Below, piece by piece: positions 37,845-47,006 of a DNA stretch of 64,000 nucleotides (positions within the stretch are counted from its first letter, which is position 1; every line of letters starts with the position of its first letter). Position numbers and translations under genes: made by a program. Below the pieces are notes generated by a model. That model was not told where the DNA came from and made no database searches. It saw only the letters and a program-made list of their open reading frames with translations. The stretch is from Microglena sp. YARC (lineage: Eukaryota > Chlorophyta > Chlorophyceae > Chlamydomonadales > Chlamydomonadaceae), in the NCBI GenBank assembly GCA_022414725.1, contig CM039462.1, forward strand, positions 122,951,786-123,015,785, read 5' to 3'.

Positions 37845-38108
37845 GGTGCATGGGGCATGCGATGTGTGCCATGGGGTTGCATGGGGCATGCGGTGTGTGC
37901 CATTGGGTAGCATGGGGTATGCGGTGTGTGCCATGGGGTCATGAGGCATGCGGTATGTGCCGTTGGGTTGCATGGAATCATGAGGCATGCGGTGTGTGCC
38001 ATGGGGTCATGAGGCATGCGGTGTGTGCCGTGGGGTTGCATGAGGCATGTGGCATGCGGTGTGTGCCATGGGGTCATGAGGCATGCGGTGTGTGTGCCAT
38101 GGGGTTGC
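37845..38108 (+). repeat. GCATGCGGTGTGTGCCATGG minisatellite, second block
   Basis: About eight copies of the 28-39-bp unit also found at 34,013-34,405. ORFs over it are shadows. Confidence 0.85.
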
Positions 38109-38308
38109 GGAGCGGGTTTAGCGATCTATTTATTCTTCCATTCTTTCATTATTTCATTCACAAAACCCTTTCACCACATCAATAAATCCCTACTTATCCC
38201 CATTTGTTTCTTCACGTCCAAGGTAAACACGATCAATATCATTGACTATTCATTGGTTCTTCATTTGATGACTACAACATTTAATTCCACGCACTTGTTT
38301 TCCCTCAG

Positions 38309-38493
38309 GCACAACAATCAACATCATGGGATCCGTCCCATATCATGGGATCCCAACCGAGGTGTGGCTACACATACCATCATTGACTGTGGACCGTAGC
38401 GGATCCTCAACGCCTTTTCCGTGGGCGTTGAGACGCTCCATGCAAAAGGCAGCGTCGGAGACCATCATACATGCGACATCTGTTGGTGAGTAG
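38309..38493 (+). CDS. F-box-like exon
   Basis: A pyrimidine-rich acceptor (cttgttttccctcag, ending 38,308) precedes an ATG at 38,326. The frame reads MGSVPYHGIPTEVWLHIPSL, where IPTEVWLHI resembles the start of an F-box. At 38,485 a GTGAGT donor follows TCTGTTG, so the exon is probably 38,309-38,484; unspliced it would stop at 38,493. The rest of the gene is not identified. Confidence 0.35.
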
Positions 38494-38511
38494 ATTCCAA
38501 GAATCACGTAT

Positions 38512-38720
38512 CTACGCCAGCCAGAGATTTCGATGTACTGCCCTGGACGCGTCGGAATTTTCCGGTGGTGGGTTCAGAAGTTGCGCTGAAGTAAACCCAC
38601 GCCAGCCAGAGATTACGATGTAGTGTGTCTGCTGGTTGATGTTCCTCGTTCCTCGCGGACTCCTTTGTGGGGGCTCCTCTTGGGGGAGGTAAAAGGGGCT
38701 CCGCCACTTGTTTAATGTGG
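38512..38720. repeat. direct repeat and 'tcctcgcgga' module
   Basis: CACGCCAGCCAGAGATT-type sequence is repeated at 38,513 and 38,596. Bases 38,645-38,715 (GTTCCTCGCGGACTCCTTTG with GGGGCTCCGCCACTTGTT) recur at 41,493-41,525 and 42,925-43,020. This may be the right-end module of another transposon family. Confidence 0.5.
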
Positions 38721-38962
38721 TACGGACGACACAGTGTTCCGCCGTTTGCGTGAGGATGCCGGGGCTTTGAAGTTTTGTCAACGACTTCACCCGCATCCGA
38801 TACTTTCTCGTTGCATTTTGTTAATTTTCTGCAATTCGATGCGTTCATGCGGAGCGCGCCGGCCCACTCGATCCATTCATCAAGCGTCTGTTATTTTTTG
38901 TCGGAGGCCTCATTATTAATATAAAGCGACTATTTGTGTGTGTGTGTAATACACCTGTTGTC

Positions 38963-39319
38963 ATGACTTCTACAGGCATTGTTCCCATGTCGATAAGCTA
39001 TATGAATCGCACCGTCCACGTGCTCCGGAGTGACATGGCGCCAGACATAGTCATCAAGCTTCAAAGCCTGTCAAACCACACGGGACGCGTTTGGACAGAG
39101 AATGCAGATGGTATCACAGTGTTCACACCTGAGCTGAGTGTGCATGATACAACAGATGTAACTACCATTAAGGCTGCGCGCGTGGAGAACACCTACATCA
39201 TCGAGATTAATCGGTCATATGTCATCGCTTACTGCGGCATTCAAATTCTAAGGATTTGCAGACAGCAGCAGCAAGCTATGTTTGTGTGCAACGGTTCCAC
39301 TATGGATGCTACAACTTGA
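38963..39319 (+). CDS. hypothetical protein, 118 aa
   Basis: The ATG at 38,963 (MTSTGIVPMSISYMN) is preferred to an in-frame ATG-like start further up because it follows an AT-rich region. The protein is mixed beta-like with no simple sequence, and ends after a glutamine run (RQQQQAMFVCNGS). No family is recognised. The stop lies 12 bases before a family B remnant. Confidence 0.4.
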   Translation: MTSTGIVPMSISYMNRTVHVLRSDMAPDIVIKLQSLSNHTGRVWTENADGITVFTPELSVHDTTDVTTIKAARVENTYIIEINRSYVIAYCGIQILRICRQQQQAMFVCNGSTMDATT

Positions 39320-39331
39320 CATGGAGGATCG

Positions 39332-39430
39332 TACAGTCAACGCTGTGTACGGCACACCTTACGGTGTATCACCTAATGGTGTAGCAACCCACGGGGCAGT
39401 GGAACACCAATACGATTTTGAATCAACAAA
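39332..39430 (-). ncRNA. family B right-end module, GTAA variant
   Basis: TA-CAGTCAACG at 39,332, then inverted hairpin ACACC-GTAA-GGTGT and CCAC/GTGG stem, ending in 'gattcaaaatcg'-type sequence as at 1160-1280. These two copies form a subfamily distinct from the GCAA copies. Confidence 0.5.
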
Positions 39431-39475
39431 TCTCGAGACTGTCATGTTGCTTACATTCGCAAGTATACAGTTGTT

Positions 39476-39915
39476 CTCAAATAATTTTGGGACACTCAGT
39501 ATAATTTGAATGATATCCCTTGAAACCAGGTACAGGTCCGTGGTATATAGAGGAAGACATTTTTGAGAAATTCAAGGTGCAACACAACAAGCAGCTGCAT
39601 TCTTGTCTCAAATGCTTACAATATCATGTGTGGAGTGACCGGACTCCAATGAAGAACAGGTGTAGGCACTTCTATAAAATTGTCAGGGGCTGTACACGTA
39701 TCCGCGCTGAATGACAAGTGCATTGCTCACAACTCAGCAAAAACGCACACTCCATCTCGGGAACAACAATTATTTCAACAACAAATAAATACTGAAGAAT
39801 TCTTCCGGAGGCTCCTCTGAAAAGATACATTTTCTTTTTTCGACTGCTTAAAATCCTGCTTCGTCGATACAAACAACGTTAGAGCTGTCTTTGTACTTTT
39901 GAATGTCCGTAGAGA
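39476..39915. pseudogene. remnant of element 1-type transposon and short ORF
   Basis: Bases 39,476-39,545 equal the left end of element 1 almost base for base. Bases 39,840-39,915 are an inverted piece of its transposase (matching about 17,125-17,210, including the DEAGF codons). Between them an open frame, 39,541-39,716, encodes EEDIFEKFKVQHNKQLHS and a cysteine-rich tail that I do not recognise. Confidence 0.6.
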
Positions 39916-39916
39916 A

Positions 39917-40267
39917 TTATAATGTATGCACAGGATTCACTCTTTGCCCCCCTGGTCTATTTGCGCTAGTCAGTTGTTTCAATTCGCTGATTGTGACACT
40001 ACATGCATCGAGAGCATCCTCTATGATGTCGAACCCCTTCTCCTGCGCCCACATCAGTGCTTGACGGCCGCAGAAGAATCCATTGTCATCTCTGATGGCT
40101 GGCAATGAAGTCACCTGCCACACCGAGAGTAGTTCAGTCACGCAATATGTAAGGGGCTCATCAAGTGCTATGATGCGAAACCCCATGACCTGTAGTGGAT
40201 GTAATATATGGTTGTATGCTTCAATTGACGGACAAGAGGCAGATACGATGACAAATTTGTGTCCCAT
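39917..40267 (-). CDS. thioredoxin-fold-like protein
   Basis: The ATG at 40,267 starts MGHKFVIVSASCPSIEAYNH. The pattern 'VIVSASCPS..AYNHILHPL', a central 'LDEPL', 'VTSLPAIRDDNGFFCGRQAL' fits a glutaredoxin/thioredoxin fold: strand, active-site loop, helix, cis-Pro region. The second cysteine of a CxxC is replaced (CPSI), so classical redox exchange is doubtful. The formal ORF extends upstream through a family C end at 40,321, which I exclude. Confidence 0.45.
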   Translation of the reverse strand: MGHKFVIVSASCPSIEAYNHILHPLQVMGFRIIALDEPLTYCVTELLSVWQVTSLPAIRDDNGFFCGRQALMWAQEKGFDIIEDALDACSVTISELKQLTSANRPGGQRVNPVHTL

Positions 40268-40320
40268 GTTGGTTGTTATTAATACATAAGCCAAAATTTT
40301 GCAATCAGACGCGCACCACC

Positions 40321-40410
40321 TACAGTCGGCGGAACAGTAAAATGAAACATATATCAGATGGAAATAAATGTACGACATCGCCGTTAGAAAATTGTCGTTA
40401 AGAATTCTCG
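40321..40410 (+). repeat. family C end with interior
   Basis: TA-CAGTCGGCGGAACAGTAA followed by about 60 bases (atatcagatggaaataaatg, then gacatcgccgttagaaaatt) that recur inverted at 61,290-61,368. This shows more of the family C interior. Confidence 0.7.
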
Positions 40411-40612
40411 ACATACAAGAAAAGCGCAGGAGCGGGTCGGAAGCTGTTACGTTTGTCACAGACCACTTGTAGAGTCCGCCCACAAAGCTTCATTGTATTC
40501 ATCCAGCTTGACGTGTGTACGGACGTGGATGACTTGACAGTTCAGGTCTATCACCGACGCTGTCTGCATCTGTATAGATTCATGAATCCCAAGAACATAA
40601 ATTGCACCCTGA

Positions 40613-40864
40613 TACACTCGACGGAATACTAAAATGAAACCGCTTTCTTGAGTGTACGGTACACCTTGCGGTGTAACCTAATGTTGTCGCGACCACCGGA
40701 GGGGGGCCGAGTGGTGTCTACAACAATACGAGTTTTTATTCATCAACAACAACAGAGTAAATGCATGTTTCTGGAGAGAATCGCAGTCCTCGTACCTCTG
40801 GTACCGCTCGATCGATTTTTGAGAATCGACAAGGGAAGTGGCGAAGCCACCCCTCCTGTGCTTA
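40613..40864 (-). mobile_element. second internally deleted copy of element 2
   Basis: It starts at TA 40,613-40,614 with the family B end, keeps the hairpin module to the CATCAACAACAACA run, then jumps to sequence matching about 22,970-23,070 of the Fanzor (including the GTGGC-TTC-GCCAC hairpin). It is independent of the deletion at 32,918 but has a breakpoint at the same repeat. Confidence 0.75.
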
Positions 40865-41018
40865 TTGAATGCGTTTCCGCGATCTCCGGTCTCAGAATCG
40901 CGAGTGAACTTTGTGAAACTAGCAAGCCAAGTCGTAGTTGGTCTGCTCTCGAATCAAAAATAAATTCAGGCCACATTACTTTTATTATAAACACATCGCT
41001 ATCTGGCAGATAAACAAT

Positions 41019-41347
41019 ATGTGCCTCACTCGCTCAAGTTTGCAGACATGGCGTGACACCTATCCTACCAGCCACGCCATTCCAGATGCTGACATGGATG
41101 TAGCATTGCAGATGTACTCGAACCTATGGCCCACTCTTGACCATAGCAGACATTACTGCCTGAACCCTTTGATCTTGGCTGCCGAGCTCCTAGAGCACGC
41201 TGGGGTGGGCTCTACCCCAATGTTAAACGCTTCAAGGGTGAGAAAGGTCGGCGTTACCAGTACACAATAGAGCAAATGATCTTAACAGGAACCACTCATG
41301 GCATCGTTTTCAACGGGACAACTGTCGTAGACCTAGATTCTCGTTAG
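41019..41347 (+). CDS. hypothetical protein (one frameshift)
   Basis: It starts MCLTRSSLQTWRDTYPTS and changes frame near the GGGG at 41,203-41,206. It continues as YPNVKRFKGEKGRRYQY, then TTHGIVFNGTTVVDLDSR and the stop at 41,347. The composition in both parts is protein-like. No family is recognised. Confidence 0.4.
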
Positions 41348-41741
41348 AAATTATGCGTTTCTTGTGTACTCAGGTGAATGTGTACTCAGGGAAATCGTGT
41401 GTTTACTGTACTCAGGGTCAAAATATTTGACGAAATGAACTTCGAGAACCTCTTCAACCTGCTGCACCCCCCAAAGTTGCCCAAAAGCAACGATCGGTTC
41501 CTCGCGGACTCCTTTATGGGGGGCCACAGTTCAACATCAACTACGTAACTTTTAAGTCTTATGTTGTTTGTAAAAGATTCTTGGGAGGTTGCAACAGTAG
41601 TTGCCTCGTTTGCTTTCCGAAAATAACTAATCTTCGAAACGCTGTCGATACCAAATGGTGGTCATGACAAGCAGAGCCCCCGTATTCATGGAAAAAATAC
41701 AGAGAACGGTGTCTAGTTGACGTGGTTTAAAGTGGCCACGT
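41348..41741. other. Fanzor right-end debris, no gene
   Basis: Bases 41,449-41,491 match the element 1 right-end hairpin (GTTGC-CCAAAA-GCAAC at 41,476-41,491). They are followed directly by the 'tcctcgcggactcctttatg' module also seen at 38,645 and 42,925. Nothing else is recognised. Confidence 0.5.
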
Positions 41742-42293
41742 CTATTTGACGTGGTTTCTCACGATGAAAGGCACGAGCACGTGACTGACCATGTGATTCC
41801 TTTTCCTCTGGAGGTGTTCGCGGTATCGCTCTGCGATCACTCGAACTGCCTTACTGACGCGCAGCCAAGACATGCAAATCTTCTCGAAGAAGACCTCCTG
41901 GATTTCTGTATCAAAGTAAGAGATCGACAGTGTATCGGCGCCAAATAAGTCGAGGTTGATGTCCTTGGATCCAGGTCGGATGATGAACAGCCTCTCCAGT
42001 ATGCGGTAGATGGTAGATGGTTCTTCGGTCATACACAAGGCTTCCAGCGCAAACAACTTGTGTCTGTTCCTTTTGTCCATGTACAATTTGGAGTCATAGC
42101 ATTCAGACATGTACATTCCATAGATTTTATGGTCCACGAACTTAGAGAACGCTGGGAAGGAAGCGTCTCCGAATGTGAACATCACAGGTGGAAAAGTGTA
42201 TATGTTGTATACCAGATGCGGATCATACGGATCATGTGATTTGTATGCAGCATTAGCAAGTTGCAACCATATTTTCTCACCGACTGTTGACAT
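41742..42293 (-). CDS. hypothetical virus-like protein, 183 aa
   Basis: The ATG at 42,293 starts MSTVGEKIWLQLANAAYKSH. The longer ORF to 42,488 reads through a family C end and is excluded. Features include SKFVDHKIYGMYMSECYDSK and a basic helical tail. The intact frame and composition suggest a real gene of viral type, but I do not recognise it. Family C (42,369) and M (42,406) insertions lie just upstream of the start and may have displaced its promoter. Confidence 0.45.
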   Translation of the reverse strand: MSTVGEKIWLQLANAAYKSHDPYDPHLVYNIYTFPPVMFTFGDASFPAFSKFVDHKIYGMYMSECYDSKLYMDKRNRHKLFALEALCMTEEPSTIYRILERLFIIRPGSKDINLDLFGADTLSISYFDTEIQEVFFEKICMSWLRVSKAVRVIAERYREHLQRKRNHMVSHVLVPFIVRNHVK

Positions 42294-42368
42294 ATTAGTT
42301 AGATTTTGGATAGAGTTGGTTTGGTTGTCTTCTTGCTCAGATGGAAATGGTTTCAATTTTTTAAACCC

Positions 42369-42575
42369 TACAGTCGGCGGAACAGTAAAATGAAACAATG
42401 ACTTACAATGGGCGTTCCTGCCTCCCGGCCGATTTGGACTGGTTGCGAAACATGGTATGGAGCGGATTTGTAATTCCTTGGTGCTCATGTCTCAAGCTAG
42501 CGAGTCGTTCAAGAGGCTCTAAATCCTGATTAGAAATTTAAAAAAATCGGCCGGGAGGCAGGAACGCCCATTTAA
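42369..42575. mobile_element. family C end and near-complete family M MITE
   Basis: A family C end at 42,369-42,396 is followed by a MITE at about 42,406-42,572. The MITE has both inverted ends (GGGCGTTCCTGCCTCCCGGC and its complement) and about 85 percent identity to the copy at 4270. Confidence 0.8.
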
Positions 42576-43260
42576 TGTTGAACCAATGAATACGATAAAG
42601 GTGGACATAGGTCATGCGTAGTGCCTACTGGCAAACTGTTGTGGACGCAGCATGATGAAGGTTGAACGGTTTACTTTTCAGATGCAACAGTTGTAAAGAC
42701 AAAACAGGAACCACCCAAATCTGCCCCATTGTCCATCATTCGCACATGACAGAGCGGCTGTGCTCTTCTCAATCCGTCTTGCGACCCCCCCCTCCCCCAT
42801 TCTTCTCACACGCTTTCCACATGTTTGTCACAGTCCACATGTAGAGACCGGCTACATACATACATACATCGTATTGTCTGCTGCATGCATGGGAACTGTA
42901 GGCTCCCCTCCGGTCGCCCACCCGCTCGGTTCCTCGCGGACTTCCCGTGGGGGCTCCCCTCCGGGCGCCCCCGGTCGCTCCGCTGAGGAAGATGTGAAAG
43001 GGGCTCCGCCGCTTGTTGAATACAAGACCTCTTCGCTAAGGTTGATGTTGTGGGTGAGGATGGACGAGTAGGATGCGCAAGCCACCGAGTTCCCTTGGCG
43101 GTGCGCGATATTAATGCGCCCGTCATTGTAGTTATCATCGAAAGCGCGTTCCTTAGTGTATTTCTCCTCGAAGTGCTTGTGAAAAAAAATTGAAATGTTT
43201 CGCTCGATCTGTAATATCATATTATACTTCCACTTTGCCTTATCATTTCTCAACTCAATC
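42576..43260. other. repeat module, no supported gene
   Basis: It includes the GC-rich 'GTTCCTCGCGGACTTCCCGT' module at 42,922-43,024, which can fold on itself, and short overlapping ORFs without recognisable domains. AT-rich sequence precedes the next gene. Confidence 0.4.
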
Positions 43261-43980
43261 ATGTCAGAACAACCGTGCATCATCGACCTATCAATGGACG
43301 ACGAAGACATTGTTCGAGACTTCTTGACACCAATCTTAAACCGCATTCTGAACGCACATGAGCCGTGCATTGTATCCTTGGTATCGTCTGATGATGAGTC
43401 CGACGACGCGACCCAGCCCGAGCTTATGTCAGAGTCTGACTACGAGCCCGAACCCGAGCCCATGTCCGACGACGAGCCCGAGCCCGAGCTCGAGCCCTTG
43501 TCCGACGACGACGAGCCCGAGCCCATGTCCGACGACGAGCCCGAACCCGAGCCCATGTCCGACGACGAGCCCGAACCCGAGCCCATGTCCGACGACGAGC
43601 CCGAGCCTGCCTATCAGCCGGCCCACGCGTTTGAAGACTTAGCCGGCATGATGGCGAGGACCGGGATATTAGAAACGTTCCTCGCAGGCGGGCCTACCCA
43701 GGCGACCATGTCCACCAGCTGGTGGACGTACTGGTTGTCTAACAAAGCCGTTGACACCTGGATAAAAGGCGTTTGGACGAGGCATGACCAGAAGATGATG
43801 ATCCTGAGTCTGCATCCCGACAAGGCCAACTCCTTGCGCGATGCGCGCATGACCTATGACGATCACAGGTGGATGGACAAACTGTCCCAAAATCTGAATG
43901 GAGCCCTCAACGAGGTGCACCACGTGATCCCATGCGAGATGTATGAAATCATTTACTTGCTAAACAATGAGCTTCCCTAG
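43261..43980 (+). CDS. acidic SUMO-motif/J-domain-like protein, copy 2 (intact)
   Basis: A 239-residue protein starting [18 protein letters not shown]. Residues 6-15 ([10 protein letters not shown]) and a second [14 protein letters not shown] fit SUMO-interacting motifs. A tract of EPEPMSDD repeats follows. The C-terminal domain contains [34 protein letters not shown] and [15 protein letters not shown], then a long helix. The HPD loop suggests a J-like fold, unproven. The sister gene at 36,956 is about 85 percent identical but frameshifted. Here no intron is needed. Confidence 0.7.
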   Translation: MSEQPCIIDLSMDDEDIVRDFLTPILNRILNAHEPCIVSLVSSDDESDDATQPELMSESDYEPEPEPMSDDEPEPELEPLSDDDEPEPMSDDEPEPEPMSDDEPEPEPMSDDEPEPAYQPAHAFEDLAGMMARTGILETFLAGGPTQATMSTSWWTYWLSNKAVDTWIKGVWTRHDQKMMILSLHPDKANSLRDARMTYDDHRWMDKLSQNLNGALNEVHHVIPCEMYEIIYLLNNELP

Positions 43981-43991
43981 GGGAACCGCCT

Positions 43992-44008
43992 TTTAGGGTT
44001 TAGGGTTT
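43992..44008 (+). repeat. short TTTAGGG run
   Basis: Two and a half copies of the plant-type telomere unit TTTAGGG. Too short to be a telomere. Confidence 0.4.
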
Positions 44009-44148
44009 CCTGCGTATAATTATATTTTTTCGAAATGCGACAGTTTTCCGCCGTTTGCGTGTACATGGAGCCGCCGCCTTGGCATGTGTGGACACCGAGG
44101 AGGATGCGAAAGCCGCCATGTATGGATTTGCGTTGTTTACACTCATTT

Positions 44149-44223
44149 TTATACACTCGGACAAGGGAATTATGTTACATAATATGCCGAGTCCCCCAAA
44201 ATCCTCTTGTATGTGTTTATCTT
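44149..44223 (+). repeat. family D transposon end with interior
   Basis: TACACTCGGACAAGGGAATTA plus interior matching 14,786-14,890, continuing to about 44,255. Confidence 0.65.
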
Positions 44224-44735
44224 CTACACTTCGCTCGATACTGCGTTATGTAAAGAACCTGTCAGCTTGTAATCAATTGTGCGTCCTACCACAACTTCCA
44301 GTTTGCAATATTTCTTTGGCCTCGCAAGAATTCCGGGGCGGGTTGGGTACATTGTAAAGCAATTGTGGATGTTAATGGCTGCATTTAGGTCACGGTTTAC
44401 AAACAACTTGCTGTTCTCCATGGTGGAACTGCACCATAGCAAGCCTCGAACCGTGCGCCCTTTTTTTCGGACTGCACACTCTGGAGGACGGTGGTGCTGT
44501 CCTTGTGCCAGATCTTTGTGGTACGGAATTCGTCAATGTCGGCAACTCGCCCCTTGAAACGGTCGCTAAACGCATTGAACGCGCTCTTTGTAGGGACAGA
44601 AAGTTCACCCTTGCCACCAGGGGCAAACTTAGAAGAACCGTATGCGATGACAATTGTTTTCCTTTCACCGACATCCGTCTGGACCTCGTTGAAGAAGCGT
44701 GCTAAGACACGTTTCTTGCCACCGTAGAGCCGCAG
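44224..44735 (-). pseudogene. third Fanzor remnant, RuvC half
   Basis: Read downward from 44,735 the first frame has VIAYGSSKFAPGGKGELSVP and ADIDEFRTTKIW (the RuvC-II glutamate). After a stop and frame change near 44,430 a second frame gives FVNRDLNAAINIHNCF (the RuvC-III Asp). The N-terminal half and RuvC-I are missing. The sequence differs from elements 1 and 2, so it represents a third Fanzor lineage. A family B right-end module abuts it at 44,747 on the opposite strand. Confidence 0.7.
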
Positions 44736-44746
44736 GCGCTGCGCGC

Positions 44747-44843
44747 ACCACTCGGTCCCCCTCCGGTGGTCGCGAAAACATTAGGTTACACCGCAAGGTG
44801 TGCCTTACACGAAGCGGTTTCATTAAGTATTCCGTTGACCGTA
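44747..44843 (+). ncRNA. family B right-end module, GCAA type
   Basis: It contains ACCACTCGGTCCCCCTCCGG as at 23,210, then ACACC-GCAA-GGTGT and a terminal repeat ending GTTGACCGTA. The outer end lacks the palindromic GAGTGTA of element 2. Confidence 0.55.
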
Positions 44844-44856
44844 CCCCCCCAAGTAT

Positions 44857-44945
44857 TACCATACCATACCATACCATACCATACCATACCATACCATAAC
44901 ATACCATAACATACCATAACATACCATAACATACCATACCATACC
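44857..44945. repeat. (ATACC)n / (ATAAC)n microsatellite
   Basis: About 18 pentanucleotide units. The following gene reads into it at its 3' end. Confidence 0.9.
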
Positions 44946-45152
44946 AGTATCCGACGATCTGCCTGAACGACGACCCTCATAATCATTCGATGTTGTTGGT
45001 ATCGTCCGCACTGCGTGTAGACCGTGTGCGAGCAGGGCGTATATTGCCTCGTCCCTGTGTTGTGTTTGCGAATCTATCCATTCTTCGAGTCCCCTGTGAA
45101 ACCCAATAGGTAAAGATACGGTCAATGTCTTTGTATTTATCGTATTTTTCAT
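44946..45152 (-). CDS. ribbon-helix-helix-like small protein
   Basis: The ATG at 45,152 begins MKNTINTKTLTVSLPIGFHR. The pattern 'KTLTVSLPIGFHRGLEEWI' then 'DEAIYALLAHGL' fits a ribbon-helix-helix fold: a short strand, helix, turn, helix. Such proteins are dimeric DNA-binding repressors in bacteria, phages and some giant viruses. The frame continues into the ATACC repeat (to 44,856), so the natural end was lost or lies near 44,946. Confidence 0.45.
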
Positions 45153-45296
45153 CTTGTTTGTCTTCTGTATGTCTTCTGTGTGTCTTATCCTCTTCTTCTT
45201 TTATATTATTTTCCATGCTAAAAAAAAATTGACGCCTTTTTCCTTCCTTTGAAACAACAACAATAACAACAACAACAACAACAACAACTTGATATC

Positions 45297-46248
45297 ATGT
45301 CTACCAACAACATGTCTACAAACAACATGTCTACCGATTTCACATCATTCGTGAATGATTCCGGTATATTTACAGTTGTCCAAGTGAGGGACCAAACGAA
45401 GATCAACAATCAACTCAAAGTCTCCCAATTGAAGGACATGTGCAACAAGATAATTTCATTTCCCCTCGTTCCTGCGTGCCTCGCAGACCCTGTCTGCGCA
45501 ATGAAAAATGCGTACGCTAAGTTGCTCGAAGACCCTAAACCCACCGGGGGGGAGAAAATTCCTTTACAGGAAATGCTTCTCCCTATTGCCTTCGCTGCCA
45601 CCGCTGCTAAGTCTGCTGCTCCTGCTCCTTCCGCCGTACTTGCCATCGCCAGTGCCATTGCCCTCCCAGAGGACGAATGCATGTCGGAGAGTTCCAGCAG
45701 TGGCGGTAAAAGGCGCCGCGCCAATGGTTCACCCTCTGTGGCTCCTACTCCTGCTGCTGCTGCTGCTGCTGCTTCTACTTCTACTGCTGCTGCTCCTGCT
45801 GTTGCTTTTACGTTTACTGCTACTGCTCCTGCTCCTGCTGCTGCTCCTGCTGCTGCTCCTGCTGCTGCTCCTGCTGCTGCTCCTGCTCCTGCTCCTGCTG
45901 GCTCGTTCTCAACGTGCTCCCTGTCCTCCTCCTTGGCCTCCGGTCGTGTTGGTCGCGGGTCCGTTCTAAAGAACGAGCTTCCTGTTGGATCCAATATAGG
46001 TGCATTTACCATCGTGGGGTATTCCCCCACCCTGGGCTGCACTGCTGTCACCATTCACGGCAACCCGTGTGGTAGAAAACAGGTGCTCTTAAGCACCCCA
46101 ATGGTGGGACCTTCACCACTGGCAAGTGCGCGCACCTAGCGTGCATGAAACAGACTCCCGCCAAGCGTGAGGAGTACCTCGCCACCAAGCGAGCTACGCT
46201 TGACGAGCTCTCAATTGAGATTAGCTCCCTGACCCTCAGCCAGCTTTA
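45297..46248 (+). CDS. low-complexity family protein, full-length copy (one frameshift)
   Basis: It starts MSTNNMSTNNMSTDFTSF. Residues 40-75 contain VSQLKDMCNKIISF and VPACLADPVCAMKNAYAKL, shared with 11,144. A KRRRANG nuclear-localisation-like patch and an alanine/proline repeat follow. The frame changes near 46,085-46,095 and continues as HPNGGTFTTGKCAHLACMKQ, then REEYLATKRATLDELS, to a stop at 46,248. The cysteine/histidine cluster and the EYLATK motif define a C-terminal module found alone at 16,592 and 24,730. A nuclear role is inferred; function is unknown. A (CAA)n leader precedes the ATG. Confidence 0.6.
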
Positions 46249-46347
46249 GTCAGTCAGTAAGTTAGTTATTTAGATACTCTTTTTTTTGATACATTTTTTT
46301 AGAAACGAGACGGATGCGTAGTGAATTCGTGCACGTACATCCGTACA

Positions 46348-46755
46348 TTAGCTGTTCCGTTTAGGGTGAACAGTGGTGTAGCCGAGGAGCGTCTTGGCGA
46401 TGGTGACGCCCCCGAGGACGACCAGGACGACGCCCAGGATCAGCTCGAGCTTCACCGGGCTGATCTCGCCGAGGTCGCCAGAGCCCCGCCGCCGAGGATT
46501 CCAGCGAGCATGCCGATGGCGACGGCAGCAACGACCCAGAGGTCGATGAGTCCCTTTTTGTAGTACAAGTACGCCCCGCCGATCCCCACCGGGATAGTCT
46601 GCATCGCCAGCGTCACGCCGACTGCGCCCTGCATGGACTGGCCGGCGAAGAAACATGAGGGACGGGACCAGAAGCGCGCCGGCGCCGGCGCCGATCGTGC
46701 CGATGAGCGTTCCCGCAACGGTCCCGATGACCAGGGCAGCGAACAGTGCCGACAT
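46348..46755 (-). CDS. TauE/SafE-like membrane transporter (frameshifted)
   Basis: Across three frames the sequence gives GTVAGTLIGTIGAGAGALLV, then QGAVGVTLAMQTIPVGIGGA and VVAAVAIGMLAGILGGG, then LELILGVVLVVLGGVTIAKT. This order of glycine-rich helices matches half of a TauE/SafE-family permease (sulfite or sulfonate export in bacteria). Frame changes lie near 46,655 and 46,485. The base composition is GC-rich compared with neighbours, which suggests transfer from a GC-rich source. The short length (about 135 residues) is one repeat of the usual protein. Confidence 0.55.
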   Translation of the reverse strand: MSALFAALVIGTVAGTLIGTIGAGAGALLVPSLMFLRRPVHAGRSRRDAGDADYPGGDRRGVLVLQKGTHRPLGRCCRRHRHARWNPRRRGSGDLGEISPVKLELILGVVLVVLGGVTIAKTLLGYTTVHPKRNS

Positions 46756-46904
46756 TCTTTCTTTTTACAGTCGGAGACAAAAATAAGCTAAAATTCATTT
46801 TCTTTAGATGCCATCTACACACCCGATACATAATGATTGGTTTCAGCAGCAACCCAACTCGTGATCCCAGATTGGCTGTCGATATATCCTGATGAGAAAG
46901 TCGA

Positions 46905-46995
46905 TCTGTGACTCGACACATGTTCCGCCACACGAATGCATTTGAACAAGTATCTATTCACCAATTAAACCGCTTTCTGGAGTGTATTATATATT
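46905..46995. repeat. motif and gene-end fragment
   Basis: GTGACTCGACACATGTTCCG, then 'tgcatttgaacaagtatcta' matching the end of the gene at 49,905-50,270, then a family B-like CCGCTTTCTGGAGTGTA. It precedes the next ATG by about 12 bases. Confidence 0.5.
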
Positions 46996-47006
46996 CTATT
47001 GTAAAA

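Noticed and set aside
43992..44008. Telomere (TTTAGGG)n
   Set aside because: Only two and a half units inside a contig; a chance or relic occurrence.
45508..45969. Leucine-rich 153-aa ORF
   Set aside because: Shifted reading of the alanine/proline repeat of the gene at 45,297.
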